Positions 28,043-35,742 of a stretch of 64,000 nucleotides of DNA are shown here, one piece after another. How positions within the stretch are numbered: position 1 is the first letter of the stretch; each line of letters starts with the position of its first letter. Position numbers and translations under genes: made by a program. This DNA is from Sphingomonas sabuli (GTDB taxonomy: Bacteria > Pseudomonadota > Alphaproteobacteria > Sphingomonadales > Sphingomonadaceae): NCBI RefSeq assembly GCF_014352855.1, contig NZ_CP060697.1:682001-746000 (forward strand). The letters run 5' to 3'. A model generated the notes under the pieces. The model made no database searches. It was not told the DNA's origin and saw only the letters and a list, made by a program, of their open reading frames with translations.

Positions 28043-29439
28043 TTGGTGTCTCCTTCGCCGGGCTGGCCAAGTTCGAAATCGCTGACCGGCCGCCGCTTGG
28101 GGTCGTTGGCGTCGTAAAGCAGGGCGCCGTCGATCCACACGCGTTCGGGCCGCGCATAGATGCTGAACGGATTGGCGTTCCACAGCACGACATCGCCCAT
28201 CTTGCCGGGCGACAGGCTGCCGGTCTTGTCGAAGATGCCCAGCGCCCGAGCGGGGTTGGCCGAAAGCCAGGTCCAGGCGACGGCTTCCGTCAGGCCGGGT
28301 ATGCCCGCGCGCTGACCGTCGGCAAGCGCCTTGGCCGCTTCCTGGTTCAGGCGCTGGATGCCGTTGGGATCGTCCGAATGGACGATGGCGCAGGAGCCCG
28401 AACCACCGTTGTGGACCAGCGGGATATTCTCCTTGATCCCGTCATAGGCTTCCATCTTGAACCCGTACCAGTCGGCCCACATTGCCGCGCAGATGCCGTC
28501 GGCCGCGAGCAGGTCGGCGATCTTGTAGGCTTCGACCGCGTGGTGAAAGGCGGTGATCTTGTAGCCGAACTCCCTGGCGACATCGATCATGTTGGCCATT
28601 TCGTCGGCGCGGTAACAGTGGTTGTGAACCAGGATCCGGCCGGCGAGCACGCCGCGCAGCGTGTCCATCGCCAGGTCGCGTTCCGGCATCGTGCCGCCGT
28701 TCTTGTAATAAGCGTCCCACTTGCGCTTGTACGCCTGCGCCTTTGCCCATGTTTGCCGGGTCAGCGCGACATTGCCCATGCGCGTGCCGGGCATGTTGCC
28801 CTTCGACCCGTAAACCCGCTTCGGGTTTTCGCCGCAGGCCATTTTCAGCCCGTACGGCGCGCCGGGGAATTTCATTCCTTGGACGGTGCGCGACGGGACG
28901 TTCTTCAGGGTCACCGACCGGCCGCCGAAAAGATTGGCCGACCCGGGCAGGATCTGCAGCGCGGTGATGCCGCCATTGACCAGCGCGCGGGAAAAGCCCG
29001 GGTCCTGCGGCCAGACGCTATGTTCGGCCCAGACTTCGGGCCGCACCGGAGAGGTCGCCTCGTTGCCGTCGGAGAGCGATTCAACTCCGGGCGAAGGATA
29101 GTCGCCGAGGTGGCTGTGAACGTCAATGATGCCCGGCGTGACGAACTTGCCTGTGCCGTCGATGACCTGGGCGCCCGCCGGCACCGCGAGGTCCGGCCCG
29201 CCAACCGCCTGCACCTTGCCGTCGGCAAGGATCACCGTGGCATTGTCAATCCGCCCGCCGAGCCCGTCGAAAGCCGTCGCGCCGCGGATCGCCGTCGGCA
29301 CGCCCGGATAAGGCGCGTAGGTGGACGCGAACGGATCTTCGTTGATGCGGACGCCCGGCCGTTTTTTGTCCGGGATGACGCCCGCGCACCCGGTCAGGAT
29401 CGCGGCGGCAAGCACCGCGATCCCGGCCGTGCGCAACAT
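28039..29439 (-). CDS. Amidohydrolase-family lipoprotein (intact active site)
   Basis: A 466-residue metal-dependent hydrolase of the amidohydrolase superfamily. The N-terminus is a lipoprotein signal (LTGCAG, Cys at residue 18), so the mature protein should be anchored in the periplasm. Ligands are present: HSH in IIDVHSHLG, His in LVHNHCYR, HH in AFHHAVE, and Asp in VHSDDPNG. C-terminal SLSPGKMGDVVLWNANP completes the sandwich domain. The substrate is probably an amide or short peptide; the closest functional guess is imidazolonepropionase- or prolidase-like, unproven. It lies between a peptide transporter gene and a degenerate paralogue. Confidence 0.85.
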   Translation of the reverse strand: MLRTAGIAVLAAAILTGCAGVIPDKKRPGVRINEDPFASTYAPYPGVPTAIRGATAFDGLGGRIDNATVILADGKVQAVGGPDLAVPAGAQVIDGTGKFVTPGIIDVHSHLGDYPSPGVESLSDGNEATSPVRPEVWAEHSVWPQDPGFSRALVNGGITALQILPGSANLFGGRSVTLKNVPSRTVQGMKFPGAPYGLKMACGENPKRVYGSKGNMPGTRMGNVALTRQTWAKAQAYKRKWDAYYKNGGTMPERDLAMDTLRGVLAGRILVHNHCYRADEMANMIDVAREFGYKITAFHHAVEAYKIADLLAADGICAAMWADWYGFKMEAYDGIKENIPLVHNGGSGSCAIVHSDDPNGIQRLNQEAAKALADGQRAGIPGLTEAVAWTWLSANPARALGIFDKTGSLSPGKMGDVVLWNANPFSIYARPERVWIDGALLYDANDPKRRPVSDFELGQPGEGDTK

Positions 29440-31097
29440 CAGGCCCTCGGGCCGCGCGGGTCGGTTTGCGGCCGACCCGTTTCCTCGCCCTGCGGGAACA
29501 TGCCGGCGGCTTCCGCTTCGCCCAGTTCCGACTGACCGGCGAGCTCGTCGCGGTCGCGCAGCGTGTCGAGGTGCATCCACTTCTTCACGATCGGCGACAG
29601 CGCCAGGACCGCAACCGCAGCGCCGATGGAGATCCAGCCGAACAGTTCGTAGATGTCGAGCAGCGCCTGTTTGCTCATTTCCCCGTCATGCCCGCCGGTG
29701 GCTTCGCCGATCTTGCCGGCGACGAAGTTGCCGACCGCGGTCATGTAGAACCACGCACCCATGATGAGCGAGGCCAGGTAGCGTGGCGCGAGGCGGTTCA
29801 TTGCGCTCAGGCCCACCGGGCTGAGGCACAATTCGCCGGTGGTCGCGAACAGGTAGTAGAGGAAGACGAACAGGACCGGGGTCATCGCCGCCATGCCATA
29901 GGCTTCCGCGCCCCACACCAGGACGAGGTTGGCCAGGCCCATCTGCGCCAGCGCCAGGCCGAACTTGGCCGGTGCCGACGGTTCAAGCCCGCGCTTGCCC
30001 AGCGACACCCACAGGCCCGCGAACAACGGCGCCAGCATGATGATGTAGATGGGATTGATCGACTGGAAGATCGAGGCCGGTACGCCCGAACGGTCGACGA
30101 AGCGGTCGGTGAACAGGTTCATTGATCCGCCGGCCTGTTCGAACAGGCCCCAGAACAAGGGGTTGAGCGCAATCAGGAAAAGGATGGCGAACATCCGTTC
30201 GCGCGGCTCCTTTTCCAGCTTGAAGCTTTCGTAAAGCACATAACCAAGCAACGCGATGCCGGAGACGGCCAGAAGCATCTGGATCACGTCCTGATACTGG
30301 ACCAGCGCCCAGATCACCGCGACCGCGCCGACGCCGATGGCGTACAGCATATACTCCTTCGAGCGAGCGAGGACCTGCGGCGCTTCGCCGGCGCCGCGCA
30401 GCGCCTTCTTGCCGAGCACGAACACGACGAGGCCGGCGAGCATGCCGATACCGGCTAGCCCGAAGCCATAGCCCCAGCCAATCGTCTCGCCGAGGTAGCC
30501 GACGAGGATCGTGCCGATGGCGGCGCCGACGTTAATGCCCATGTAGAAGATGGTGTAGGCGCCGTCGCGGCGGACGTCGGTCATCTTATAGAGCTGTCCG
30601 ACCATCACCGAGATGTTGGCCTTGAGGAAGCCGGAGCCGACGATGATGAAGGCGAGCGCGGCCCAGAAGACGTTGATCGTCGGGTCGTCCTGACCGCCGA
30701 CGCCTTCGACGGCCATCAGGCTGTGGCCGACGGCAAGCAGGATGCCGCCGAACAGCACCGCCTTGCGCTGGCCGAGATAACGGTCGGCCAGATAGCCGCC
30801 GAGGACCGGCGTGATGTACACCAGGCTGGTGTAGGCGCCGTAGATCAGGTTCGACTTGCTGTCGTTGAACAGCCAGTGCTGCGTCAGGTAGAAAATCAGC
30901 AGCGCCCGCATGCCGTAGTAGGAGAAGCGCTCCCACATTTCGGCGAAGAAGAGCATGTACAGGCCCTTGGGGTGCCCGGCGAACTCCGGTTCTTTCTGGA
31001 TCGCGACCTTGGCGCCGATCGTCAGGAAGATGGCGAGTACGATGACGGCGATCGCGGCGATCCAGTCGCCTTCCTGCCACAAGCCCATGGGTTTCAT
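29439..31097 (-). CDS. POT/PTR-family proton-coupled peptide transporter
   Basis: A 552-residue inner-membrane transporter with about 12-14 helices. The POT signature ExxERFxYYG is seen as EMWERFSYYGMRALL (about residue 52), followed by GGYLADRYLGQRKA, and helix 4-5 motifs GSGFLKANIS and YMGINVGA. These proteins import di- and tripeptides with protons. The start is ATG 31097 (MKPMGLWQEGDW). Its TGA touches the ATG of the downstream amidohydrolase gene (TGATG), so transporter plus two hydrolases form one operon consistent with peptide uptake and use. Confidence 0.9.
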   Translation of the reverse strand: MKPMGLWQEGDWIAAIAVIVLAIFLTIGAKVAIQKEPEFAGHPKGLYMLFFAEMWERFSYYGMRALLIFYLTQHWLFNDSKSNLIYGAYTSLVYITPVLGGYLADRYLGQRKAVLFGGILLAVGHSLMAVEGVGGQDDPTINVFWAALAFIIVGSGFLKANISVMVGQLYKMTDVRRDGAYTIFYMGINVGAAIGTILVGYLGETIGWGYGFGLAGIGMLAGLVVFVLGKKALRGAGEAPQVLARSKEYMLYAIGVGAVAVIWALVQYQDVIQMLLAVSGIALLGYVLYESFKLEKEPRERMFAILFLIALNPLFWGLFEQAGGSMNLFTDRFVDRSGVPASIFQSINPIYIIMLAPLFAGLWVSLGKRGLEPSAPAKFGLALAQMGLANLVLVWGAEAYGMAAMTPVLFVFLYYLFATTGELCLSPVGLSAMNRLAPRYLASLIMGAWFYMTAVGNFVAGKIGEATGGHDGEMSKQALLDIYELFGWISIGAAVAVLALSPIVKKWMHLDTLRDRDELAGQSELGEAEAAGMFPQGEETGRPQTDPRGPRA

Positions 31098-31216
31098 TGA
31101 TACGTCCCGTGTTGCGAGCGGCGCTCCGCCCTGTTCGGGGGCGTACCCTAACGCTCTAAAGCCACTTGTGAAGTCCGCATGTTGCACGCGGCGGCTGTGC
31201 GCTTACAGGTTCGGCC

Positions 31217-31807
31217 ATGCTCAACGACCGCACCTCGCCCCTGTCCCTGCTGACGACCCGCCGCTCCGCCAGGCCGCGCGACATCGGCGGGCCCGGCCCG
31301 ACGCGGGCGGAACTGGAAACCATCCTGACCGTCGCCGCGCGTACGCCCGACCATGGCAAGCTGACGCCGTGGCGCTTCGTCGTCATCGACGGCGACCGGC
31401 GCGATGCTTTTTCCGCCTTGCTCCGCCAGGCGCTGACCGACAGCCATCCGCAGGCGATCCCGGCGCGGCACCAGAAGGAAGAGGATTTCGCGCATTACGG
31501 CGGGGCGCTCGTCGTGCTCGTCTGTGCGCCGGTCGCCGGGCACAAGGTGCCGGTGTGGGAACAGGAACTGTCCTGCGGCGCGGCGGGGATGAACCTGCTG
31601 CTGGGTGCGGAAGCGCTGGGTTACGACGCCGGCTGGGTGACCGGGTGGCGGACCTATGCGCCGCGCGTCACCGACGCCTTCTGCGGCGAGGGGGAGCGGA
31701 TTGCCGGCTTCTTCTTCATCGGCCGGTCCGGCCTGCCGCTGGAGGAACGCGACCGGCCCGCCTTGGGCGACGTGGTGCGGTCATGGACACCGCCCGACGG
31801 CATTTGA
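31217..31807 (+). CDS. Nitroreductase-family flavoprotein (YdjA-like)
   Basis: A 196-residue FMN-dependent oxidoreductase of the nitroreductase superfamily. N-terminal TRRSARPRDI is the FMN-phosphate arginine segment, ARTPDHGKLTPWRFVVI is the conserved substrate-side loop, and GAAGMNLLLGAEALGYDAGWVTG is the flavin-binding block. Size matches the compact YdjA group. The reaction is unknown; reduction of nitro compounds or quinones is the family theme. It is divergent from the peptide transporter gene and is followed 36 bases later by a GntR gene with its own promoter. Confidence 0.87.
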   Translation: MLNDRTSPLSLLTTRRSARPRDIGGPGPTRAELETILTVAARTPDHGKLTPWRFVVIDGDRRDAFSALLRQALTDSHPQAIPARHQKEEDFAHYGGALVVLVCAPVAGHKVPVWEQELSCGAAGMNLLLGAEALGYDAGWVTGWRTYAPRVTDAFCGEGERIAGFFFIGRSGLPLEERDRPALGDVVRSWTPPDGI

Positions 31808-31809
31808 GA

Positions 31810-31844
31810 TTGACCTGAGACCGCGCTGCTGTATTATGACAGCA
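31810..31844 (+). promoter_or_regulatory. Promoter with overlapping palindromic operator, leaderless GntR transcript
   Basis: TTGACC (31810-31815) and TATTAT (31832-31837) are separated by 16 bases, a very good sigma-70-type promoter. The distance from the -10 to the ATG at 31844 is 6 bases, so transcription should start at or next to the A of the ATG, giving a leaderless mRNA. A palindrome TGCTGT-attatg-ACAGCA (31827-31844) spans the -10 and the start site and is a natural autoregulatory operator. Confidence 0.65.
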
Positions 31845-32200
31845 TGACGCTTCGCACCCAGCATGAAAAGCCCGTCTATGTCCGGTTGCGCGAGACGATC
31901 GCAAACGCGATTCTGTCCGGCCGCTACCGCGACGGCGACCCGTTGCCATCGGTCCGGGCGCTTGCCGCCGAGGAGCAGGCCAATCCGCTGACCGTGGCCA
32001 AGGCCTATCAGGGTTTCCAGGACGACGGGCTGGTGGTGGTGAAGCGCGGCGTCGGGCTGTTCGTCGCCGCCGGTGCATGCGCCAAGCTGCAGGACAGCGA
32101 GCGCGATCGCTTCATCAACCAGGAATGGCCGGAAATCCGCAAGCGCATGGACCGGCTGGGTATCGAGCCCACCCAATTGCTCGACATGCAGAGCGCCTAG
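31844..32200 (+). CDS. GntR-family regulator, YtrA subfamily
   Basis: A 118-residue repressor with an N-terminal winged helix (residues 10-75) bearing IANAILSGRYRDGDPLPSVR and the recognition helix NPLTVAKAYQGFQDDGLV. The C-terminal part is only about 40 residues, which defines the YtrA group; these usually repress an adjacent ABC transporter operon and respond to an unknown ligand. Here there is no transporter; the next gene is a Sua5-type tRNA-modification enzyme 19 bases downstream. The promoter overlaps a palindrome, suggesting self-repression. Confidence 0.88.
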   Translation: MTLRTQHEKPVYVRLRETIANAILSGRYRDGDPLPSVRALAAEEQANPLTVAKAYQGFQDDGLVVVKRGVGLFVAAGACAKLQDSERDRFINQEWPEIRKRMDRLGIEPTQLLDMQSA

Positions 32201-32219
32201 TCCCTATCTGCCGCGTCCT

Positions 32220-33134
32220 ATGCAGACGCGCACCCTGCCCTTTTCCGACGCCACCATCGCAAAGGCCGCGCGCCTGGTGCTGGATGGCTCACCGGTCGCC
32301 GTGCCGACCGAGACGGTTTACGGGCTGGCCGCCGACGGGACCAACGCCGAAGCGGTCGCACGGATCTACGAAGCCAAGGGAAGGCCGTCGTTCAACCCAT
32401 TGATCGTTCACGTTTTGACGATCGCGGATGCCGAGAAGCTGGTCTATCTTGGCCCGTTGGTGCGGCAAGCGGCAGAGGCGCACTGGCCCGGCCCGCTGAC
32501 CATCGTCGCACCCCGGCGGGCCGACAGCGGAATCGCTTCGATCGTCAGCGCCGGTCTCGACACTTTAGCCGTGCGCGTTCCGCAGCATCCGGCGATGCGT
32601 GCGCTGCTCGAAGCCGTCGGCAGGCCGCTCGCCGCCCCGTCCGCCAATGCCAGCGGATCGATCAGTTCGACGCGCGCCGATCATGTGCTGCACAGCCTGG
32701 GCGGTCGCATTCCGTTGATTGTCGATGACGGACCCTGTTCCGGCGGTATCGAGTCCACCATCATCGCCGAGCGCGACGGCGCCCTGCAGATCCTGCGCAG
32801 CGGTCCGCTGGAGATAGCCGGTGCAGCGAGTGCGTCCGGAAGCGCCATCGAGGCGCCGGGCCAGATGGCAAGCCATTATGCGCCGTCCAAGCCGCTTCGC
32901 CTGAACGCCAACAGCGCTCTCGACGGCGAATATCTGATTGGCTTCGGCGATATAGCGGGTGCAGCCAGCCTAAGTCCTACCGGCGACCTTGTCGAAGCCG
33001 CCGCCAGCCTGTTCGACCTGCTCCATCGCGCCGACCGAGCGGACAACCCGCGCATCGCGGTCGCGCCGGTGCCCGACACCGGGCTCGGCGCGGCGATCAA
33101 CGACCGCCTGCGCCGGGCCGCGGCGCCGCGTTAG
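32220..33134 (+). CDS. L-threonylcarbamoyladenylate synthase (Sua5/YwlC type)
   Basis: A 304-residue enzyme making threonylcarbamoyl-AMP from Thr, bicarbonate and ATP, the first step of t6A37 modification in ANN-decoding tRNAs. Domain 1 (residues 1-200) has [28 protein letters not shown] and [18 protein letters not shown]. Domain 2 (about 205-304) is the Sua5-specific extension linked by [16 protein letters not shown]. This is the long Sua5 form, not short TsaC. ATG 32220 gives the natural N-terminus. The stop interlocks with that of convergent msrA (TTAG). Confidence 0.93.
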   Translation: MQTRTLPFSDATIAKAARLVLDGSPVAVPTETVYGLAADGTNAEAVARIYEAKGRPSFNPLIVHVLTIADAEKLVYLGPLVRQAAEAHWPGPLTIVAPRRADSGIASIVSAGLDTLAVRVPQHPAMRALLEAVGRPLAAPSANASGSISSTRADHVLHSLGGRIPLIVDDGPCSGGIESTIIAERDGALQILRSGPLEIAGAASASGSAIEAPGQMASHYAPSKPLRLNANSALDGEYLIGFGDIAGAASLSPTGDLVEAAASLFDLLHRADRADNPRIAVAPVPDTGLGAAINDRLRRAAAPR

Positions 33135-33679
33135 GCGGCGGCGCCAGCGCTCTTGGTGCGGGCCTGGAAGCTCTTGCGAAGCTTCTGCAACTTGGGCGGA
33201 ATGGTCGCCAGGCAATAAGGGTTACGCTGGCCTTCCGTCTCCCAATAGGACTGGTGATCGTCCTCGGCCGGCCACCATTGCGCCTTGGGCTCAATGGTGG
33301 TGACGATCCGGCCGTCGGATTGCGACTGGGCGCGCTGCATTTCCTCGCGCGCTTCCGCGTCCTGGGTCTCGTCCTGCGGGAAGATTGCCGAGCGGTACTG
33401 CGTGCCGACATCGTTGCCCTGCCGGTTGAGCTGCGTCGGGTCGTGCGTCGCGAAGAAGATCTCGAGCAGCTGGCGATAGCTGATGACGTCCGGGTCGAAC
33501 GTGACCTTGATCGCTTCGGCGTGGCCGGTGTCGCCGCCGCACACCTGGCGATAGGTCGGATTGTCGGCATGGCCGCCGGTGTAGCCGCTTTCGACGCTGG
33601 TCACGCCCGCGACATCGTTGAACACCGCTTCCGTGCACCAGAAACATCCGCCCGCAAGCACTGCGACATTGTCAGCCAT
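33131..33679 (-). CDS. msrA: Peptide-methionine (S)-S-oxide reductase
   Basis: A 182-residue repair enzyme reducing methionine-S-sulfoxide in proteins. The active-site motif [11 protein letters not shown] is at residues 10-20, with catalytic Cys in [24 protein letters not shown], the Glu/Asp environment and [12 protein letters not shown] are also conserved. No signal peptide, so cytosolic. A small Ala-rich tail ends the protein. No msrB lies in the window. Confidence 0.96.
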   Translation of the reverse strand: MADNVAVLAGGCFWCTEAVFNDVAGVTSVESGYTGGHADNPTYRQVCGGDTGHAEAIKVTFDPDVISYRQLLEIFFATHDPTQLNRQGNDVGTQYRSAIFPQDETQDAEAREEMQRAQSQSDGRIVTTIEPKAQWWPAEDDHQSYWETEGQRNPYCLATIPPKLQKLRKSFQARTKSAGAAA

Positions 33680-33735
33680 TCGCTATCTCCTTTTCAGGCA
33701 GGAGATAGGCATCCGCCGCGGCTATTGCGAGGGCG

Positions 33736-34443
33736 TCAGGCGGGCGGGAACGCGGCCTTCAGACTAGCCACTTCAAGCCGCTTGCCGACCCATTCGGCCA
33801 GCTCTTCGAATTCCAGCGGCTTGTTGAACACGATTCCCGCGCGGCGATCGGAAAACCACCGCACCTCGCCCTTGATCGGGCGCAGGCTCTCCACCACGAC
33901 GACGACCTGCGAGCCGAGGCAATTTTCCTCGATCGGTTCGACCTTCATTCCGCCCAGCGAAATGTCGTGAACGTCTACGGTGTAATAGAGCTTGCCCACC
34001 TTCACCGACGCCCTGCAGTCGACATGCAGGCGCGGAGGGCGGGAACGGAAGCCATGGCGCGGCTTGCGCCCGGCCAGCAACTCGCCAAGGTCCACGCTCT
34101 GGTCGAACTTAATGCCGACCAGCCCGTCGCGGATCCAGATCACGCTCGACGGGATTTTCTGGCTGGAAAATTCCACGGCCACCGGCTGTCCGACCTGCGG
34201 CGAATCGGCGATTTCGGCCATCAGTCCGCCGGCCGAGATATTGCGCACGCGAATCAGCCGCTCGGTGTCGCCCCACAGAAGCTTCGCGACCTTCAGCAGC
34301 GGGATCACGCGATCGTCATCGCGACGCTCCGCCGGCCGCGGCACGGCCGTCGTCAGAGAGAAGGTCGTCGACTCGAACGCTGCCTGCTCATCAACCGGCG
34401 CCTGGCCGCCCTTGCGGCGGATTATCGATGCGAACATGCGCAC
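33736..34443 (-). CDS. Protein with two tandem PilZ domains
   Basis: A 235-residue cytosolic protein with two PilZ-type beta barrels. The first (about residues 40-125) has RRDDDR followed by the NISAGGL motif; the second (about 130-220) has RSRPPRLHVDC followed by HDISLGGM. RxxxR plus D/NxSxxG are the c-di-GMP-binding elements, so at least one domain may bind the messenger. A C-terminal helix follows. It is divergent, by 97 bases, from a REC-domain gene and an EAL phosphodiesterase, giving a local c-di-GMP module. Output target unknown. Confidence 0.82.
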   Translation of the reverse strand: MRMFASIIRRKGGQAPVDEQAAFESTTFSLTTAVPRPAERRDDDRVIPLLKVAKLLWGDTERLIRVRNISAGGLMAEIADSPQVGQPVAVEFSSQKIPSSVIWIRDGLVGIKFDQSVDLGELLAGRKPRHGFRSRPPRLHVDCRASVKVGKLYYTVDVHDISLGGMKVEPIEENCLGSQVVVVVESLRPIKGEVRWFSDRRAGIVFNKPLEFEELAEWVGKRLEVASLKAAFPPA

Positions 34444-34540
34444 CTTCCTTCACTTTGGAGCACTAATGTCCTGCTTTTGGATGGAGTGCGGTTAAAAACC
34501 GGTTTCATTCCGGACCGACGGAGCGCAAAGCGCGAAACGC

Positions 34541-34945
34541 ATGAAGGATGGCGAAGCGAGGCAGCCGCGATTGCTCGTGATCGACGACGAACCGGCGCTT
34601 GCCGAGTTCGTTGCTCAGGTCGCGCGGGAATGTGGCTACCTTCCGACATTGACGGCTGATGATCGCGCGTTTCGCGACGCGGTCCTTGCCGATCGTCCGG
34701 AAATCGTTGTTCTCGACCTTGGCATGCCGGGCATGGACGGGGTCGAACTCCTGCGCTTCCTTGCGGATAATGACCACCGCGCGCCGGTGCTGATCTTCAG
34801 CGGCTTCGACCGCCGCGTCCTGGAATCGGCCTTCCGGTTGGGCGAGGCGCTGGGCCTGCAGATGGTCGGCCCACTGGAAAAACCGGTCCGCTTCGAAGTG
34901 CTGGCGGACATTCTCAAGGATCTCGCGCAATCGGCGAGCCAGTAG
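34541..34945 (+). CDS. Response-regulator receiver domain (probably split from the following EAL domain)
   Basis: A 134-residue REC domain: acidic pair in LLVIDDEPAL (about residues 14-17), phosphoacceptor Asp in VVLDLGMPGMDG (about 59), Thr/Ser switch region in LIFSGFD, and Lys in GPLEKPVRF. It ends with TAG at 34943-34945, only a few residues after the domain. EAL-domain coding begins in the -1 frame at almost the same place, so an ancestral REC-EAL protein may have been split or is joined by frameshifting. No cognate kinase lies nearby. Confidence 0.85.
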   Translation: MKDGEARQPRLLVIDDEPALAEFVAQVARECGYLPTLTADDRAFRDAVLADRPEIVVLDLGMPGMDGVELLRFLADNDHRAPVLIFSGFDRRVLESAFRLGEALGLQMVGPLEKPVRFEVLADILKDLAQSASQ

Positions 34946-35010
34946 CCGGCGTCGCCGAACAGCGGCTCGTCGAAGGGTTCGAACGCGCCCTCGACACCGG
35001 CGCGCTGCAC

Positions 35011-35742
35011 ATGGTGTACCAGCCCAAGATCGAGCTTGAGACGGGAAAGCTGACCCGCCTGGAAGCGTTGGTCCGCTGGGACGAGCCGGAACTTGGGCCG
35101 GTCGAACCGTCGCGATTCGTGCCTTTGGCGGAAAAATACGGGCTGATCGCGCCGCTCACCGAATGGGGGCTGCGCACCACCCTTGGCCAGTGGCTCACCT
35201 GGCGCGAGGCGGGCCTGGATACCGACATTGCCTTCAATATTTCCGCGCTCAGCCTGCAGCACCTCGACTTTCCCGACCTCGTCGAACGAATCTGCCGCGA
35301 ACTGGCGGTTCCGACCGATCGGCTGGTGCTGGAATTGACCGAAGGGGCGACTCAGCCGCTAATCAAGCTGATGGACACGCTGACGCGTTTCCGAATCAAG
35401 GGCATCGGGCTGGCGATCGACGATTTCGGCACCGGCTTTTCCTCGCTGATGCAGCTTCGCCAGCTGCCCTTCACGGAGGTAAAGATCGACCGGCTGTTCG
35501 TTCGCGACCTGCCGACCGCGCACGACAGCTGCGTGATCGTCAAGGCGATCATCGACCTTGCCCACGGGCTTGGCCTGGTCGCCACCGCCGAAGGCGTCGA
35601 AACGCCCGAACAATTGCGCTTCCTGCGGTCCATCCGGTGCGACGTGGCGCAGGGATATTTCATCTCGCGCCCGATCGACGGCGACGCGGTGATCGCGTGG
35701 CAGGACGATTTCGCCCGCCGCTGGCCGGAGCTTGCCGCCTAG
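35011..35742 (+). CDS. EAL-domain c-di-GMP phosphodiesterase
   Basis: Counted from the first available ATG this is 243 residues and nearly all EAL domain. The motifs for catalysis are present: EALVRW, FNISA, LELTEGA, IDDFGTGFSSL, VKIDRLFVRDL, TAEGVET and QGYFISRP. The frame stays open upstream and encodes the missing first helix and strand (VEGFERALDTGALHMVYQPKI, the natural start of EAL domains), back to about 34945, but there is no ATG, GTG or TTG there. So the annotated ATG cuts about 18 domain residues. See the finding on REC-EAL. The stop interlocks with the ALDH gene by CTAG. Confidence 0.82.
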   Translation: MVYQPKIELETGKLTRLEALVRWDEPELGPVEPSRFVPLAEKYGLIAPLTEWGLRTTLGQWLTWREAGLDTDIAFNISALSLQHLDFPDLVERICRELAVPTDRLVLELTEGATQPLIKLMDTLTRFRIKGIGLAIDDFGTGFSSLMQLRQLPFTEVKIDRLFVRDLPTAHDSCVIVKAIIDLAHGLGLVATAEGVETPEQLRFLRSIRCDVAQGYFISRPIDGDAVIAWQDDFARRWPELAA

